Assembly (NCBI GenBank): GCA_016584305.1
Contig: JACEEZ010001151.1
Span: 20,001-84,000, forward strand
Direction: 5' to 3'
Length of the DNA: 64,000 bases
Source: Chionoecetes opilio
Taxonomy: Eukaryota > Arthropoda > Malacostraca > Decapoda > Majidae
This document shows, piece by piece, positions 49,501-57,249 of the stretch; the first letter of the stretch is position 1; every line of letters begins with the position of its first letter. The notes below the pieces were generated by a model. It had not been told where the DNA came from, made no database searches, and was given only the letters and a program-made list of their open reading frames with translations. The position numbers and the translations under genes are program-made.

Positions 49501-52500
49501 CACCCGCCGGGGGGCACAGCATGCACAATCCTGCTGGGGAAAATAAGTCTTAGGACTGGAAGAAGGGATACCTTTTATATACATTAAAAAATAAAAAACT
49601 GCACGTACCTATAAGGAAACTTTGACTAACAAGAAAATACAAAGTTGTATAAGAAGGGTGGAAAAACGGACATCTAAAATATAAACATATTCGTAATAAA
49701 GATACAAACCGTTTGCAAAATGCTAGAAAAGTGGGAATTCCTTTTTACATGGACTAAGGTCAGATATGGAAGCTTTACACAAAACACGCCTCACCATCTA
49801 GGTAGGTCATTCCCGCACTGGCAGCCCGAAGACATCAGCGTCCACTTGTCATGACAAAGAGGCTGCTCCAATCTGCCTTCCACCTCCACATTACCCTAAA
49901 GCCATCAGGGCTCTAGGGGAAGAAGGTTGTAACCAAACTATTAGAATGGTGACAAAAGTTTTTAACTAAACTATACTAACCAGTTAAATGAATTAGTTAA
50001 TATTAACCCCCTCGAGGCCCAGACGTAATTTCATTGTAATTGTGTTTACCATTAGGACTTATTAATAAATATAAGCATATTTTATAGACACTAATTGTTT
50101 AGTATCCTTGTCCACTAGCTAATTGGGTATATTTGAGTCACTGTAATTTTATGGCAAAAGAAAATTTTATATAGCAAAGGAAAGATCTGGCGTTGTCTAG
50201 TAAAACAGGGGGGAGAGGAGGGAGAGAGAGAGAGAGAGAGAGAGATGAGAGAGAGAGGATTGAGAGAGAGAGAGACGAGGAGAGAGAAGAGAGAGAGGAC
50301 GAAGATAGAGAGAGAGAGAGAGAGAGAAAAAATTAACTATGCTGCGCTCCCAAGCAACTACTACTGTACAGAAAAACTATTCCCAATCACCACGGAAAAT
50401 GGCGAAATTCCAGGGAGATTAATGAAATTATGTTAGCAATCTTGGCACCACCAATTAGAGCCCTTCACTTCCACGCCCTCGATCTTTACATCTGGGAATG
50501 AAGAAAAAAAATTAAAGCTAGGAGACATTACAAAAGATCAGAAATACAATATAAAAGCTAGGCATCCAAACTATAAAAATTTTCAAAAAAGTCTTTAAGT
50601 ACAATAAAAATCAGTCACAATTAAAGAACGTATAGAATTTATATGAACTAAGCGAAAACAATAAAAGAAAATTATAAGCTAAACAGCCTAAAAACTAATA
50701 TAATCAATGCTTAAAGAAAAATTAGGTTAGCACGATTTGCATTGCTAACTCGCCTTTTTCCAATGCCAGTGTAATATGTAGGGCTGCCAAAATTCGCAGG
50801 CCACAGTAGGAGTCTACGGGTTCCTTTCCATAGGGACCTCCTTTCCATAGGGCCCACCTCAATTCCCATAGGGCCACCTCACTCCATAGGGGCACTCGCC
50901 GTAAGTCCCCGCAGGTGGTTCCGGGATGCTGCTGGGGGGGTAGGCTGTCAGAAGGGCGTAGCAGTGCGTCAATGCGGCTTGCGAGCGTGATCAGGGTACT
51001 CAGGCCCGTGGTGTTACAGATATCCATTGCGCGGCTTGAGCCATAGCATTATTAACACTTCTAGCTCCTCCATCTGTTAGAAAAAATTATATAAAAGAAA
51101 AGTTAGATATAATTAATAAGACTTTAATTAAAATATTAGAAAAGTTATCCACATTTAACCAAAGTAACCCATCCGTGACTAAAGCCATAGCATTACTAAC
51201 TCTTCCAGCTCCATCTGTTACAATGAAAATAAAAGTTTAGAAATAACTAATAAAAGTTTAGAAATAATTATGAAAATAAAAGTTTAGAAATATAGCATAA
51301 ATAATTAAATATTAGGAAAAGTTACTAAATTTAACTAAAGTAACTAATCCGTACTAACTTTTTAGCCTAACCCTAAATTAACTAAGTTCTTCATCCATCA
51401 AGAGAAATAAAAAATATAAAAAGTAATTAAATTTCTCCAAAATATAAGCAAGTCCTACAAACTCTAATGCAATGCAAGAAAAACTATTCTTAATAATTGG
51501 GATTAACATTATTGTGGCACGAACTCTATATAGTATAATAAATTGTAGATACTTTTAAAATACAATGCAGTTAGAAATATTTTCATAAAAACTGACACTA
51601 GCATTTAATAGTTAATTTAATGGAGATTCAGAAAAAACTGACCTTTTCTGAGGGTATTTGGGAAAGAAGGTCATCAAACTGCAAGCCAAGGTCAGGAAGC
51701 TTGTCACTGATGTCTTCTAAATCCTGATAAATGTCCTCAAGACCAAGAACATTGCTCCTTATGGCTGGAACCTTCAGTGGAATTTTCCCTATCTTCCCCC
51801 TGTTGAGCATCTGGGAAATCCTTCTCATCCACGTCCACCGTAGCAGTTTCTTCCACATCATAGGTGGGAGGGTCCTGGCCGTTAATTGCTAAAAGGCCGC
51901 CATACACCATGTTGAGAGACGCGTTCAGATGATCGCCTTCCATGCCAACTTGTTCAGATTGAGAATAATCTACCACTAAAGAACCCAAGGAGTCACCGTC
52001 TATATAGTAGTCTGGTAATTCAGTGGCGTCGCTCCCCATGTCATCAGTGTAGTCATCCATCGCAGGAAGGTACTGGTCCATGTTATTACCCGAAGGAACA
52101 GGGTCGCTTCCCATGTTATCAGGTGAAGGAAGATAGGAAGGAGGGTAAGTCTCCATGTTATCACCAGACTCCGAAAGATGACCTTCATTCTTATCGGCTA
52201 ATGCAGGTAGGTCATTGCTTGGTTCTACTGTCGATGGATTTCCGTTAGTTCTATCGCCAGACATAGACATCTCTTCCCTCATTGCATGTTCTAAGTGTGG
52301 TTAAACGGAGGCAGAACCCCCTGCCCTGCTTCCCTCCCGAACATGCGTTAAGAAGGCTCTATGCTGTTCCAAAGTGATATATCGCATCATTGTGGCTATG
52401 GACTTGTGAATGCCCCTTGTTCCCTGTAGCACCGAGGGGTTCTGGCTGGGGTTCTGGCTGGGGTTCAGGCTTGGGTTCAGGCTTGGGTTCAGGCATGGAT

Positions 52501-52652
52501 TCTGGCATGGGTTCAGGCATGGATTCTGGTAGAGTGTCGCGGTCATTATTAGGGGCTGAAGAAAGTTTTAAGTCGTGTCCTTGATACGCAGACGCCAGGC
52601 ACAGGATGCACAGCACCAGGCTTCCCGCGGCGCCGCTCGGCCACCACACCAC
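33922..52652 (-). CDS. Large secreted repeat-containing protein gene, many exons
   Basis: A series of minus-strand exon-like islands with acceptor and donor consensus runs from a signal-peptide exon (52652) to a stop codon (33922). Recurrent units contain NGVDFE, IDGVDLKAF, INGVDLQVL or DGFDMRFFLAD followed by short beta-strand-like runs such as VVITGR, SLVVTGRV, AELTGRL or LTGKV. The architecture is a repetitive beta-rich extracellular protein. The C-terminal exons (HNLHYTLSYTFDPATQHWN, HPTYGVIHLLQDYTNATTYV) recall EAR/propeller-like repeats, and from memory the layout is reminiscent of Nasrat/TSPEAR-type secreted proteins; this is unverified. Several exons are clean and phase-consistent; many others need 1-2-nt shifts. 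The exon set is incomplete and some boundaries are approximate. Confidence 0.6.
35045..35387 (-). CDS. Exon: GVFVHPTYGVIHLLQDYTN segment
   Basis: Acceptor CTTTCCAG and donor CTTCGCAG|GTAACT. It reads AGGVFVHPTYGVIHLLQDYT, then YVRRAVHATSRGGVPLLFAL and CRGPVHSLKVF. A TAG interrupts at about 35201, and frame changes bring in SKAAGSHLAVVTMRYNHFPI and IFSFAG, which join the last exon in phase. Two small indels would account for the breaks. Confidence 0.75.
35814..35967 (-). CDS. Exon: clean internal exon (VHQQLGEAMYITQ)
   Basis: Acceptor CTTTAACAG and donor CTATG|GTGAGT; 154 nt in one open frame. It reads VHQQLGEAMYITQDKSYGES, then LLLHNLHYTLSYTFDPATQH and WNLHATLPPY plus one base, which completes Ala with the next exon. 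It is phase-consistent on both sides, which is strong evidence for real splicing. Confidence 0.85.
36158..36249 (-). CDS. Exon: clean internal exon (HGCPQFNNNLWGQ)
   Basis: Acceptor TTCCTTGCAG and donor GTACAG|GTATTG; 92 nt with two leading bases and 30 open codons: VGGHGCPQFNNNLWGQTTPL, then LLKVTASGVQ, ending in phase 0 as the next exon requires. Confidence 0.8.
36400..37160 (-). CDS. Three frameshifted exon islands
   Basis: The island at about 36405-36548 reads RLGTTVLPGEL, PLDFSPGSM and, after a shift, YFVLHPALQHVGLGRHFHLL. The island at about 36775-36918 reads GTVLRAICLPIAAS and, after a shift, GGETIGPFHAGLSLPCANG. The island at about 37070-37147 reads ATIEAWTLRGVQRSKGW. All have AG acceptors on the minus strand. 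Exact ends are uncertain. Confidence 0.55.
37305..37501 (+). mobile_element. TTAA-flanked MITE, copy 2
   Basis: The left end TTAACCCCCTTGTGGACTTA and right end GCGTGCAGGGTTAA match the family at 17.75 kb. The internal TGTCCATTGTAATTTGGGTA and TTTATGGCTA blocks are shared. It lies within an intron of the minus-strand gene. Confidence 0.85.
37565..37725 (-). CDS. Possible exon, orientation ambiguous
   Basis: A GC-richer island. On the minus strand it has a good acceptor (CATGTTGCAG) and short coding-like runs (CGLAEVVVLGIVEW) broken by stops. On the plus strand the open frame RRRGYSWGGSTPFHYPKYYY is unbroken. Its position among the other minus-strand exons favours the minus strand. Confidence 0.3.
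37998..38148 (-). CDS. Exon: VNKSLVVTGRV repeat unit
   Basis: Minus-strand reading RILSGRVLVNKSLVVTGRVG, then RERLVKLEAKQVVLLIAEHM and F, leaving through a donor in ACAAGTG|GTAATG. It is a typical repeat unit of this protein, with VVTGRV followed by a hydrophobic beta/helix segment. The 5' boundary is approximate. Confidence 0.7.
38549..38755 (-). CDS. Exon: VFVRGRLADC repeat unit
   Basis: Acceptor TTTTTCAG and donor CTCCTG|GTAAGT. It begins QAVFVRGRLADCVPDDVKSG and, after two frame changes, continues ANFLIPPSRHS and EILTISSALGHSMSQVNGLV. Its first base completes the Trp codon split with the exon at 39087. Confidence 0.7.
39087..39168 (-). CDS. Exon: clean IDGVDLKAF unit
   Basis: Acceptor TTTTCCCCTAG and donor CGCTG|GTAATA; 82 nt reading TIDGVDLKAFEKVVIFRNAA then DCLMHR and a split Trp. 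This is the clearest example of the repeated 'DGVDL + VV' unit. Confidence 0.82.
39700..40032 (-). CDS. Exon: repeat units with several frame breaks
   Basis: Acceptor AACTCCCCAG precedes VTITFSGESRLRP. Frame changes then bring in RIHINVPAHLTD, DTAITVHRQETFTYGLSF, GHLHVEILDGRKLDHFLAML and APTLTGKVRW. Both a 'DG.KLDHF' and a 'TLTGKV' element of the repeat are visible. Confidence 0.65.
40365..40640 (-). CDS. Exon: NDVDLSVSLF repeat unit
   Basis: It reads LRGKDVFDEGCFTVRGNIHT, then (shifted) NDVDLSVSLF, and (shifted) PVIAARVSFLTVAAGKNLFP and STTLILKALAEDSPDEGEE, leaving near a GTGAGACT donor. Boundaries are approximate. Confidence 0.6.
41375..43030 (-). CDS. Large multi-repeat exon region
   Basis: The longest run of repeat units in the gene: DGFDMRFFLADTVVYKDEDA with ELTGRLTVQHTVDC; VVEDGIAPHLLVTKSTDQ; MSKEVIITGRKVF with FNGVDFEYPFVTTEYRLVFG; and RINGVDLQVLMKW. 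Each 'NGVDF/L' unit is spaced about 50-60 residues from the next. Several frame changes and a 23-base T run (42330-42355) interrupt it. It may be one long exon or several with unseen short introns. Confidence 0.6.
43600..43835 (-). CDS. Exon with frame breaks next to a minisatellite
   Basis: Minus-strand pieces RGRKTFVL, DLVPGLGQPEYCPGPC and LQGARWQDIL lie before a donor CTCGCTAG|GTAAGT at about 43576-43583. The upstream side merges directly into the tandem array at 43840. Confidence 0.5.
43836..44345 (-). repeat. ~36-bp minisatellite, ~13 units
   Basis: Units of TTCCTAGTGGGATTAAAGAT plus CTAATTAAAAAAGTAG, with many small length changes between units. It begins immediately beside an exon of the minus-strand gene. 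Confidence 0.9.
44526..45545 (-). CDS. Three exon islands
   Basis: The island at about 44526-44715 includes LQLRALARPQHDLEGLKP and, after a shift, GVNSVIMRTMTVGGEN. The island at about 45045-45205 includes NRILNTGLLSAVRLVSPARA and, after a shift, DLSQKLLQNSATSLTLI. The island at about 45423-45543 includes RNALQQSILAAAWARLAQIV and SVQQTVSPMSPHGQPTVTG. All read on the minus strand. Confidence 0.55.
46705..46834 (-). CDS. Exon: Cys-containing acidic segment
   Basis: Acceptor CTTTCAG and donor CATCACG|GTGAGT. The most protein-like frame reads LLALDSGTGEVVVGECEDCG then DCVEPPDWALN. It is one base out of phase with the exon at 47023 and ends after a stop that a small shift would remove. Confidence 0.65.
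47023..47096 (-). CDS. Exon: clean EFQGTCIQILTG unit
   Basis: Acceptor TTTCAACAG and donor CAACAG|GTGAGT; 74 nt reading EFQGTCIQILTGTFTSEVLH then RLLN plus two bases. It joins the exon at 47292-47402 in phase 0. Confidence 0.82.
47292..47402 (-). CDS. Exon: clean VESCKEEVSVVVAGHGRD unit
   Basis: Acceptor ATTACTTCAG and donor GATGTG|GTAAGA; exactly 37 codons: VESCKEEVSVVVAGHGRDVA then VIVLHYKLPPPGTQFDV. It has alternating hydrophobic beta strands and no breaks. Confidence 0.85.
47795..48350 (-). CDS. Two exon islands (NNVLVSVHVMKYN)
   Basis: At about 48218-48350 the frame VDESTTKRGNNVLVSVHVMK leads to a CCTACG|GTGAGA donor. At about 47795-48022, after GTTTCCAG, come DMWMKRRHPPRAHFKGMPST and, shifted, VDFELTCAWHG and FEQLNTLYMSAACPAFRSVD. 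Frame changes occur in both. Confidence 0.55.
48604..48835 (-). CDS. Exon: SLQWVGSLNLLQQAV segment
   Basis: Acceptor TTACTCCCCAG; reading GGASLQWVGSLNLLQQAVTH, then after a shift NDHDEATME and finally APFLVVFSPRGSVTATSSHE with IVSRSMVPTFTVGLV. It follows the exon ending FSPTVTV at 49022. Confidence 0.65.
49021..49152 (-). CDS. Exon: TVSLHLSILAVSYAVLSNFF segment
   Basis: Acceptor CCTTTTCCACAG; reading TLSAVQVSAAAGHVVV, one shift, then TVSLHLSILAVSYAVLSNFF and SPTVT before a GTAAGT-type donor. Confidence 0.65.
49430..50500 (-). CDS. Cys-rich and repeat-unit islands
   Basis: At about 49440-49540 a Cys-rich island reads GGCLCQGAADTCVVCGRNTC in one frame (a second frame is also open). At about 49795-49932 there is SPDGFRV and, after a shift, VEVEGRLEQPLCHDKWTLMS. 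At about 50420-50487 there is VKIEGVEVKGSNWW. The last two again show the 'DGF/EGV' repeat pattern. Boundaries are approximate, and a TTAA MITE (50003) and a (GA)n tract lie between. Confidence 0.5.
50003..50195 (+). mobile_element. TTAA MITE, copy 3 (right end lost)
   Basis: The left end TTAACCCCCTCGAGGCCCAG and the body (TAGTATCCTTGTCCACTAGC, AAAGGAAAGATCTGGCG) match the family. The right terminal repeat and TTAA are missing; the copy stops short of a (GA)n tract. Confidence 0.8.
50218..50328. repeat. Interrupted (GA)n tract
   Basis: GAGAGAG sequence with GATT, GACG and GAAG interruptions. The short Arg/Glu frame through it is an artefact. Confidence 0.9.
50735..51067 (-). CDS. Exon: CNTTGLSTLITLASRIDALL and PYG-repeat segment
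   Basis: Acceptor TTTTTCTAACAG precedes MEELEV. A frame change gives MDICNTTGLSTLITLASRID with ALLRPSDSLPPQQHPG and TTCGDLRR. The following bases are a 17-19-bp tandem repeat (CCTATGGAAAG type, about 50820-50895) that encodes PYG/WALW-like repeats depending on frame. The 3' part is open to 50722, but its donor is unclear. The acceptor region and first codons are duplicated at about 51180-51225 in the upstream intron. Confidence 0.6.
51643..52652 (-). CDS. N-terminal exon: signal peptide and acidic Pro/Glu-rich region
   Basis: Acceptor TTCTTCCTCCTGCAG is followed by TGGTGTGGTGG. The frame gives VWWPSGAAGSLVLCILCLAS then AYQG, a convincing signal peptide with likely cleavage after ASA. Then come PEPMPESMPEPKPEPKPEP-type repeats, a 180-residue acidic Asp/Ser/Pro/Tyr-rich region (NMETYPPSYLPSPDNMGSDP, VVDYSQSEQVGMEGD) and IYQDLEDISDKLPDLGLQFD before the donor SEK|GTCAGT. 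Two or three 1-nt shifts are needed. No ATG lies at the start; the initiator may be split by the intron. Confidence 0.75.
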
Positions 52653-53849
52653 TGCAGGAGGAAGAATATATTAGGAGCCAACATAACAGTATTGTAAGAA
52701 AGGAATCTAACTTTTTTTTTTTAGAGGAAAAACTAATAAGTAAAGAAAATTATAAAATTGAATATTGAATATTGAAAAAATTTAAGAGTTTTATAATTAG
52801 TTTTTTTTAGATTGGCTTTACAGTTTGTTGAAATTTACTTACTGATTTCCTTAGGATTAATGAATATGGAAAATGTGAGAAAATACTAGTTAAATCTTTA
52901 AAATATGGCAACTAAATTAAAGTTTTATAACTTTTTTAAATTGGCTTTTAAGATTAGCTTTACGGTTTTTAGAGTGGCTTTTAATCAATAATTTCTTTGT
53001 GGAATAGTGAATATGGAAAACTTTAAATTAAAAAGTGAATAACTAAAATTTAATTAGTTTTAAAACTTATTAGTTTTCAGATTTGTTCAAATTGACTTAT
53101 AATTTCTTCAGAGGAATAATAAATATTGAAAATGAGAAAATTCTACAAAGTGAATAATATTAAGAGTTATAACTTTTTCTAGATTAGCAGATAGTTTATA
53201 GTTAGATTAGTTTTGTAAATTACATTTAAACCTATATTTCTTTAGTATAATAATGAACATTGAAAAGTGGGACAAACATTCTAAAGGGATTTCCCCCCCC
53301 CCCCCCCCCCCTGTAAAAAATAAAATAGTGTTTTACAACTTCAGACTGGCTGAAGTTCAAATTTACTTTTATCGCTAACTAAATCATACACCAAAATGTG
53401 GGAGTAGATTGTGCAGAGAAAATTCAATAATTTTGAACAAGGGGGAGAAACTGTAATTAGGGTTAGATATATGGCTCATTGCTCTTGTTAACAAAACTTA
53501 TTACTGAACAGACAGGAGGTTAAGGCGTTTAGAATTACATGATTGAAGCTAATTACAAAGTCAAATTTTACTTTTGAGATGAGAAGGCATAACTGATCAG
53601 AATATAATTAGAGTGCAGAATTATAAAAGTTTGAAGAGTAAGATTATATAACATTGAGAATTGTATAAATTTCAGAAAACTTATAATTTTGACTGAAAAG
53701 ATCAAAAGCAAGAGAGAGTTCAGTAATTATTTAAATTTTATGGAAGTAGCAATTATAATTAAAAGAAGCAGGAAAGATTGAAGAGTAAAATATGTATATA
53801 GTTATGTGGACGATGCAGTAGTAATCAGGAAATCTGCAGGAAAGTTCTA
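52653..53849. other. AT-rich 5' flank or intron, no gene seen
   Basis: Diverged ~150-bp repeats of the type AGTTTTATAACTTTTTTAAA, GGAATAATGAATATTGAAAA occur to about 53280. An 18-base C run (about 53293-53311) is conspicuous. Nothing else is recognised. Confidence 0.5.
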
Positions 53850-54097
53850 CCGTAGATAACACTATGGTTGCCAGTCACTCTACTGCACTAATTTCGCCAG
53901 ACACAATACATTACGAATTCTAGCATCACTACAGACTTATGTGCCACTGAAGACATGAAGTGTGATGTACATAATATAAACTACTGTGCATGCCTCTTTA
54001 GTGGTACAAAAGTCTAGTGATGCTAAAATTAATTATATTGTGCCTGGCGACATAAGTGCAGTGGCAAGTGACTTTGCGACTATAGTGTTATCTACGG
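53850..54097. mobile_element. TA-flanked hairpin MITE, copy 2 (248 bp)
   Basis: Terminal repeats CCGTAGATAACACTATG and TATAGTGTTATCTACGG; TA at 53848-53849 and 54098-54099. The internal stems are those of copy 1 (GCATCACTACAGACTT, with the loop GACATGAAGTGTGATG). Confidence 0.9.
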
Positions 54098-54257
54098 TAA
54101 GGACTATTAAATGTTAGCAGAAAAGATTTGAGTTTGTATATTTAAATTAATTTTTTTTTTTTTTTTTATTTTTTTTTTAGTAGAGCAGACTATATTTAAG
54201 GTTAACAGAAGTAGAGCTTTAATAAAATAGCTGGGGAATGGAGGTGAAAAATATAAA

Positions 54258-54473
54258 GTAACCCCTCGAGACCCAGAACTTAATTTCCATTGTAATCTGG
54301 GTGCCATTAGAAGATTTTTAATGAATAGAAGCAATGATTTTTATAGATAAGGACTAGTGTAGAATCCTTGTCCACTAGTTAAATTTAGTAACTTCTGTTA
54401 ATTTAGTTTTTTCGTAATTTTATGGCTAACAGACTATTATGGCATAGGAAAGATCTGGGCGTGAAGGTTCAAG
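54258..54473 (+). mobile_element. TTAA MITE, copy 4 (degraded ends)
   Basis: The body matches the family (ACCCAGAACTTAATTTCCAT, GAATCCTTGTCCACTAG, GAAAGATCTGGGCGTGAAGG). The bordering TTAA motifs are mutated (GTAA at the left, TTCAA at the right). Confidence 0.8.
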
Positions 54474-56001
54474 AATAAGATCAGCACTGCAAAGGAGAAG
54501 ATCAGAAAAGACAAACTGGTAGGTGCAAAACGTATGAGAAGGTAAGATTTATTAAGAGAATTAAGTTAAGTGGCTGTTCAAATTCATCTAGTGCCATTTT
54601 AAAGCTTTCATAAATTACTTTCCGGAAACTCTCAAACTCCTAACCACCTATGCATATTAACCAACTACTTCAATTAACCACAGGGACGCTAATTAATCAC
54701 TACAATCTGCTTTACATAGTTCGAACTGAATTTAATCAATCTGAATAATAAAAAAATTGAAGTTAATTAATTAGTTCAGAGAATAAGTGATAAGATTTCT
54801 AAAGTCCCCGTAAGACAACGACCAATAAAGTAAAACTAACATTAACTCCCAACTCTCCTGTCAAGACTTAAAATAAATAAAAATATTTAAAGCATTATAA
54901 AATATTATTAGAGTGAGTATAATTAATTGCCTAAAGAAATATTGCAGCAGATACTCTGGTAACAATCACATTTTCGAAAATTACACTAAAGTACCAAAAC
55001 TTATGCAAGAGAATAAACCTAGAACACTTCCACCACTACGTATTGCCATCATCTTTCTAGACAAATTCCCAAAATAAGTTCAAAAGTAAATAGTTAACAT
55101 TACTATAAGCTAAGTAGTAAATTAATTACCGTAAATTAAGCCACAAGTACCAAACTAAACTTATGCTAGAACAATCCAAATCACTTCTACGAAAAACAAA
55201 ATTTTAGTGAATCTAGATAAAAAATAAACAGAGCTTACACATGTAATCTTATCTAAATCAAACTAACTAAAGACAAAATAAACACCCATAAATTACTAAC
55301 TATTGTTTTAGAGCCGGCGAGTTATGGCTCAAGTCAAATTATAAGATTAACTACCACAAACTAAAAACTAACAAACTAAATCTGACAATCAATCCTACAA
55401 AAAACTTAATTGTTTGAGAGCTTGCGAGTTTATGGTTAAGTCAAATTATAAGATTAACTACCACAAACTAAATAAAGACACAATCAACAAACTCACAAAC
55501 TATTCTATTGTTGAGAGAGCTTGCGAGTTTATGGTTAAGTCAAATTATAAGATAAATGAAAAGTAAATGTCAACAGCTTAAATGTGTACCCTTGAACTCC
55601 GAAACGCGAACCAAAACATACAAACACACAACCACTATATTAGTGCCCCGGCGAGTTTACAAGGTAAGTCAAATTACAAGATAAACTCCAATTAAAAGTA
55701 AAGTTTAAATGTGTATCCCTAAACTATCACAAACAAACTCAAACACTCAACAAACAACTCACTATTGTTTGATAGCTGACGATTGGACAGAAGGTGGAGG
55801 TGTGTGCTGGAGGTGTGTTGGGGACGGCGGCTGGTGGTTCTGTGCACTACCTCTCGTCTTCCACTCATTACGAAGACGTGAACCGGAGACTTGGTGCTTC
55901 GAACTCGTGGTGAGAATGACTCGTCTCTCCAAATCTCCAAATCAATAGCTTCATGGCAACGACTCCTTTTTCCGAACCTGAGAAATAGTAGTTTGATCGT
56001 A
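54474..56001. other. AT-rich sequence with a ~100-bp tandem repeat
   Basis: GCGAGTT(T)ATGG, AAGTCAAATTATAAGATTAA and CTACCACAAACTAAA recur at about 55311, 55417, 55515 and 55645 (about 100-130-bp spacing). A GC-richer block (55770-55945) has short open frames on both strands that I do not recognise; it might be a 5' exon or promoter region. Confidence 0.55.
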
Positions 56002-56682
56002 TTAACCCCTTGAGACCCAGAACGTAATTTGGATACCATTAGACTATTTTTAATGAATGTATGTAATGTTTCAATAGATATGTCCTGTTTAGTATCCTTG
56101 TCCACTACCGTAGATAACAGTAAAGTCACCAGGACAACTTTTTTTTCTGTTTACAGACGTGTGGTGGCGTTAATACTTACATTTCTACATCCATGATTTC
56201 AGGAAAGTTAGAAGGGGCTATCTGGAGAGTCTGTGTCATTTTGTTTCCTTTCATCTGTGTCATAGTATGGCTGTAAAGAACAAATGACAAAAATATCTAC
56301 AAAGTGGGCTACCCACAAAAAAGTCGCCATCTAGTGTTTATTTACCGAGTGTCCTCGCCGCAGCCGTCGTCGCCCGGGAAAAAAAAACGAGGTAGTGAAA
56401 TAGAACCGTATATACTTGCAGATACAGCATAAAACAACGCTGAAACAGGGTAGATTATACAGTCATGATATACCTACTGTGTTCATCTTCAGTGTCACAT
56501 AAAAATCGAGTTAGTAATGCTATAATTCGTAATATATGGCGCCGGGGCGACATGATTTGCAGGTGGCGATCTTTACTGTTATCTACGGTAACTAGTTTGG
56601 TATATTAACTTACTTTTCTTAATTTTATGGCTAACAGATGATTTTATACAGCAAAGGAAAGATCTGGGTGTGAAGGGGTTAA
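56002..56682 (+). mobile_element. TTAA MITE, copy 5, split by a nested hairpin MITE
   Basis: Perfect borders: TTAACCCCTTGAGACCCAGA at the left and GATCTGGGTGTGAAGGGGTTAA-type sequence at the right, with TTAA at 56002-56005 and 56679-56682. The body is interrupted after CCTTGTCCAC by the TA-flanked element at 56108-56588 and resumes ACTAGTTTGGTATATTAA. Confidence 0.9.
56108..56588. mobile_element. TA-flanked hairpin MITE, copy 3 (481-bp variant, nested)
   Basis: Ends CCGTAGATAACAGTAAAG and CTTTACTGTTATCTACGG are perfect inverted repeats; TA at 56106-56107 and 56589-56590. Only the right third resembles the other copies (TTCAGTGTCACATAAAAATC, TAATGCTATAATTCGTAATA). The left two thirds is different sequence, including a GC-rich stretch TCCTCGCCGCAGCCGTCGTC. 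It is therefore a larger family member or a copy with acquired sequence. Confidence 0.85.
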
Positions 56683-56716
56683 TCATCATTTTATAATAAC
56701 TACACGTGTTATACTA

Positions 56717-56955
56717 CCGTCAATTACAGTATAGTCGCCACTGCACTAATGTCGCCAGGCGCCATATATGTATTACGAATTTCAGCATCACTACAGACTT
56801 GTATGAGCCATTAGAGAGGCATGCACAGTAGTTTATATCAAGTACCTGTCTTCAGTGGCACATACAAGTCTGTAGTGATGCTAAAATGCGTAATGTTCGC
56901 CTGTAAAATTCACCTGGCGACATTAGTGCAGTGGCGACTATAGTGTTATTGGCGG
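56717..56955. mobile_element. TA-flanked hairpin MITE, copy 4 (239 bp)
   Basis: Ends CCGTCAATTACAGTATAGTC and GACTATAGTGTTATTGGCGG; TA at 56715-56716 and 56956-56957. The stems match copies 1 and 2; the loop is in the opposite orientation. Confidence 0.88.
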
Positions 56956-57249
56956 TAGTGTAATAATATATGTTTTAATCATTTTTTCGTAGTTTCTCTA
57001 TCTGTAGGTACATTATTTCTGTGGTTAAAGTACTGTTATATTTTTGCTATAAGGGATATATATGTTAGCGAAACCTGCAGACTCAAGGAGAACTATAAAC
57101 TTAAAAAGGAATATAAAAATGAGCTTAAACATATGATTCATTCCAAAAATAGAAACCTTTCGTTCATTATCGTTTAACTAAAACCAACACAGTAAACAAA
57201 CACAACATCTACAATATTTCTACAATCTACATTTACAATCTACATATTT
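56956..57249. other. AT-rich spacer, no gene seen
   Basis: No recognisable features. Confidence 0.5.
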
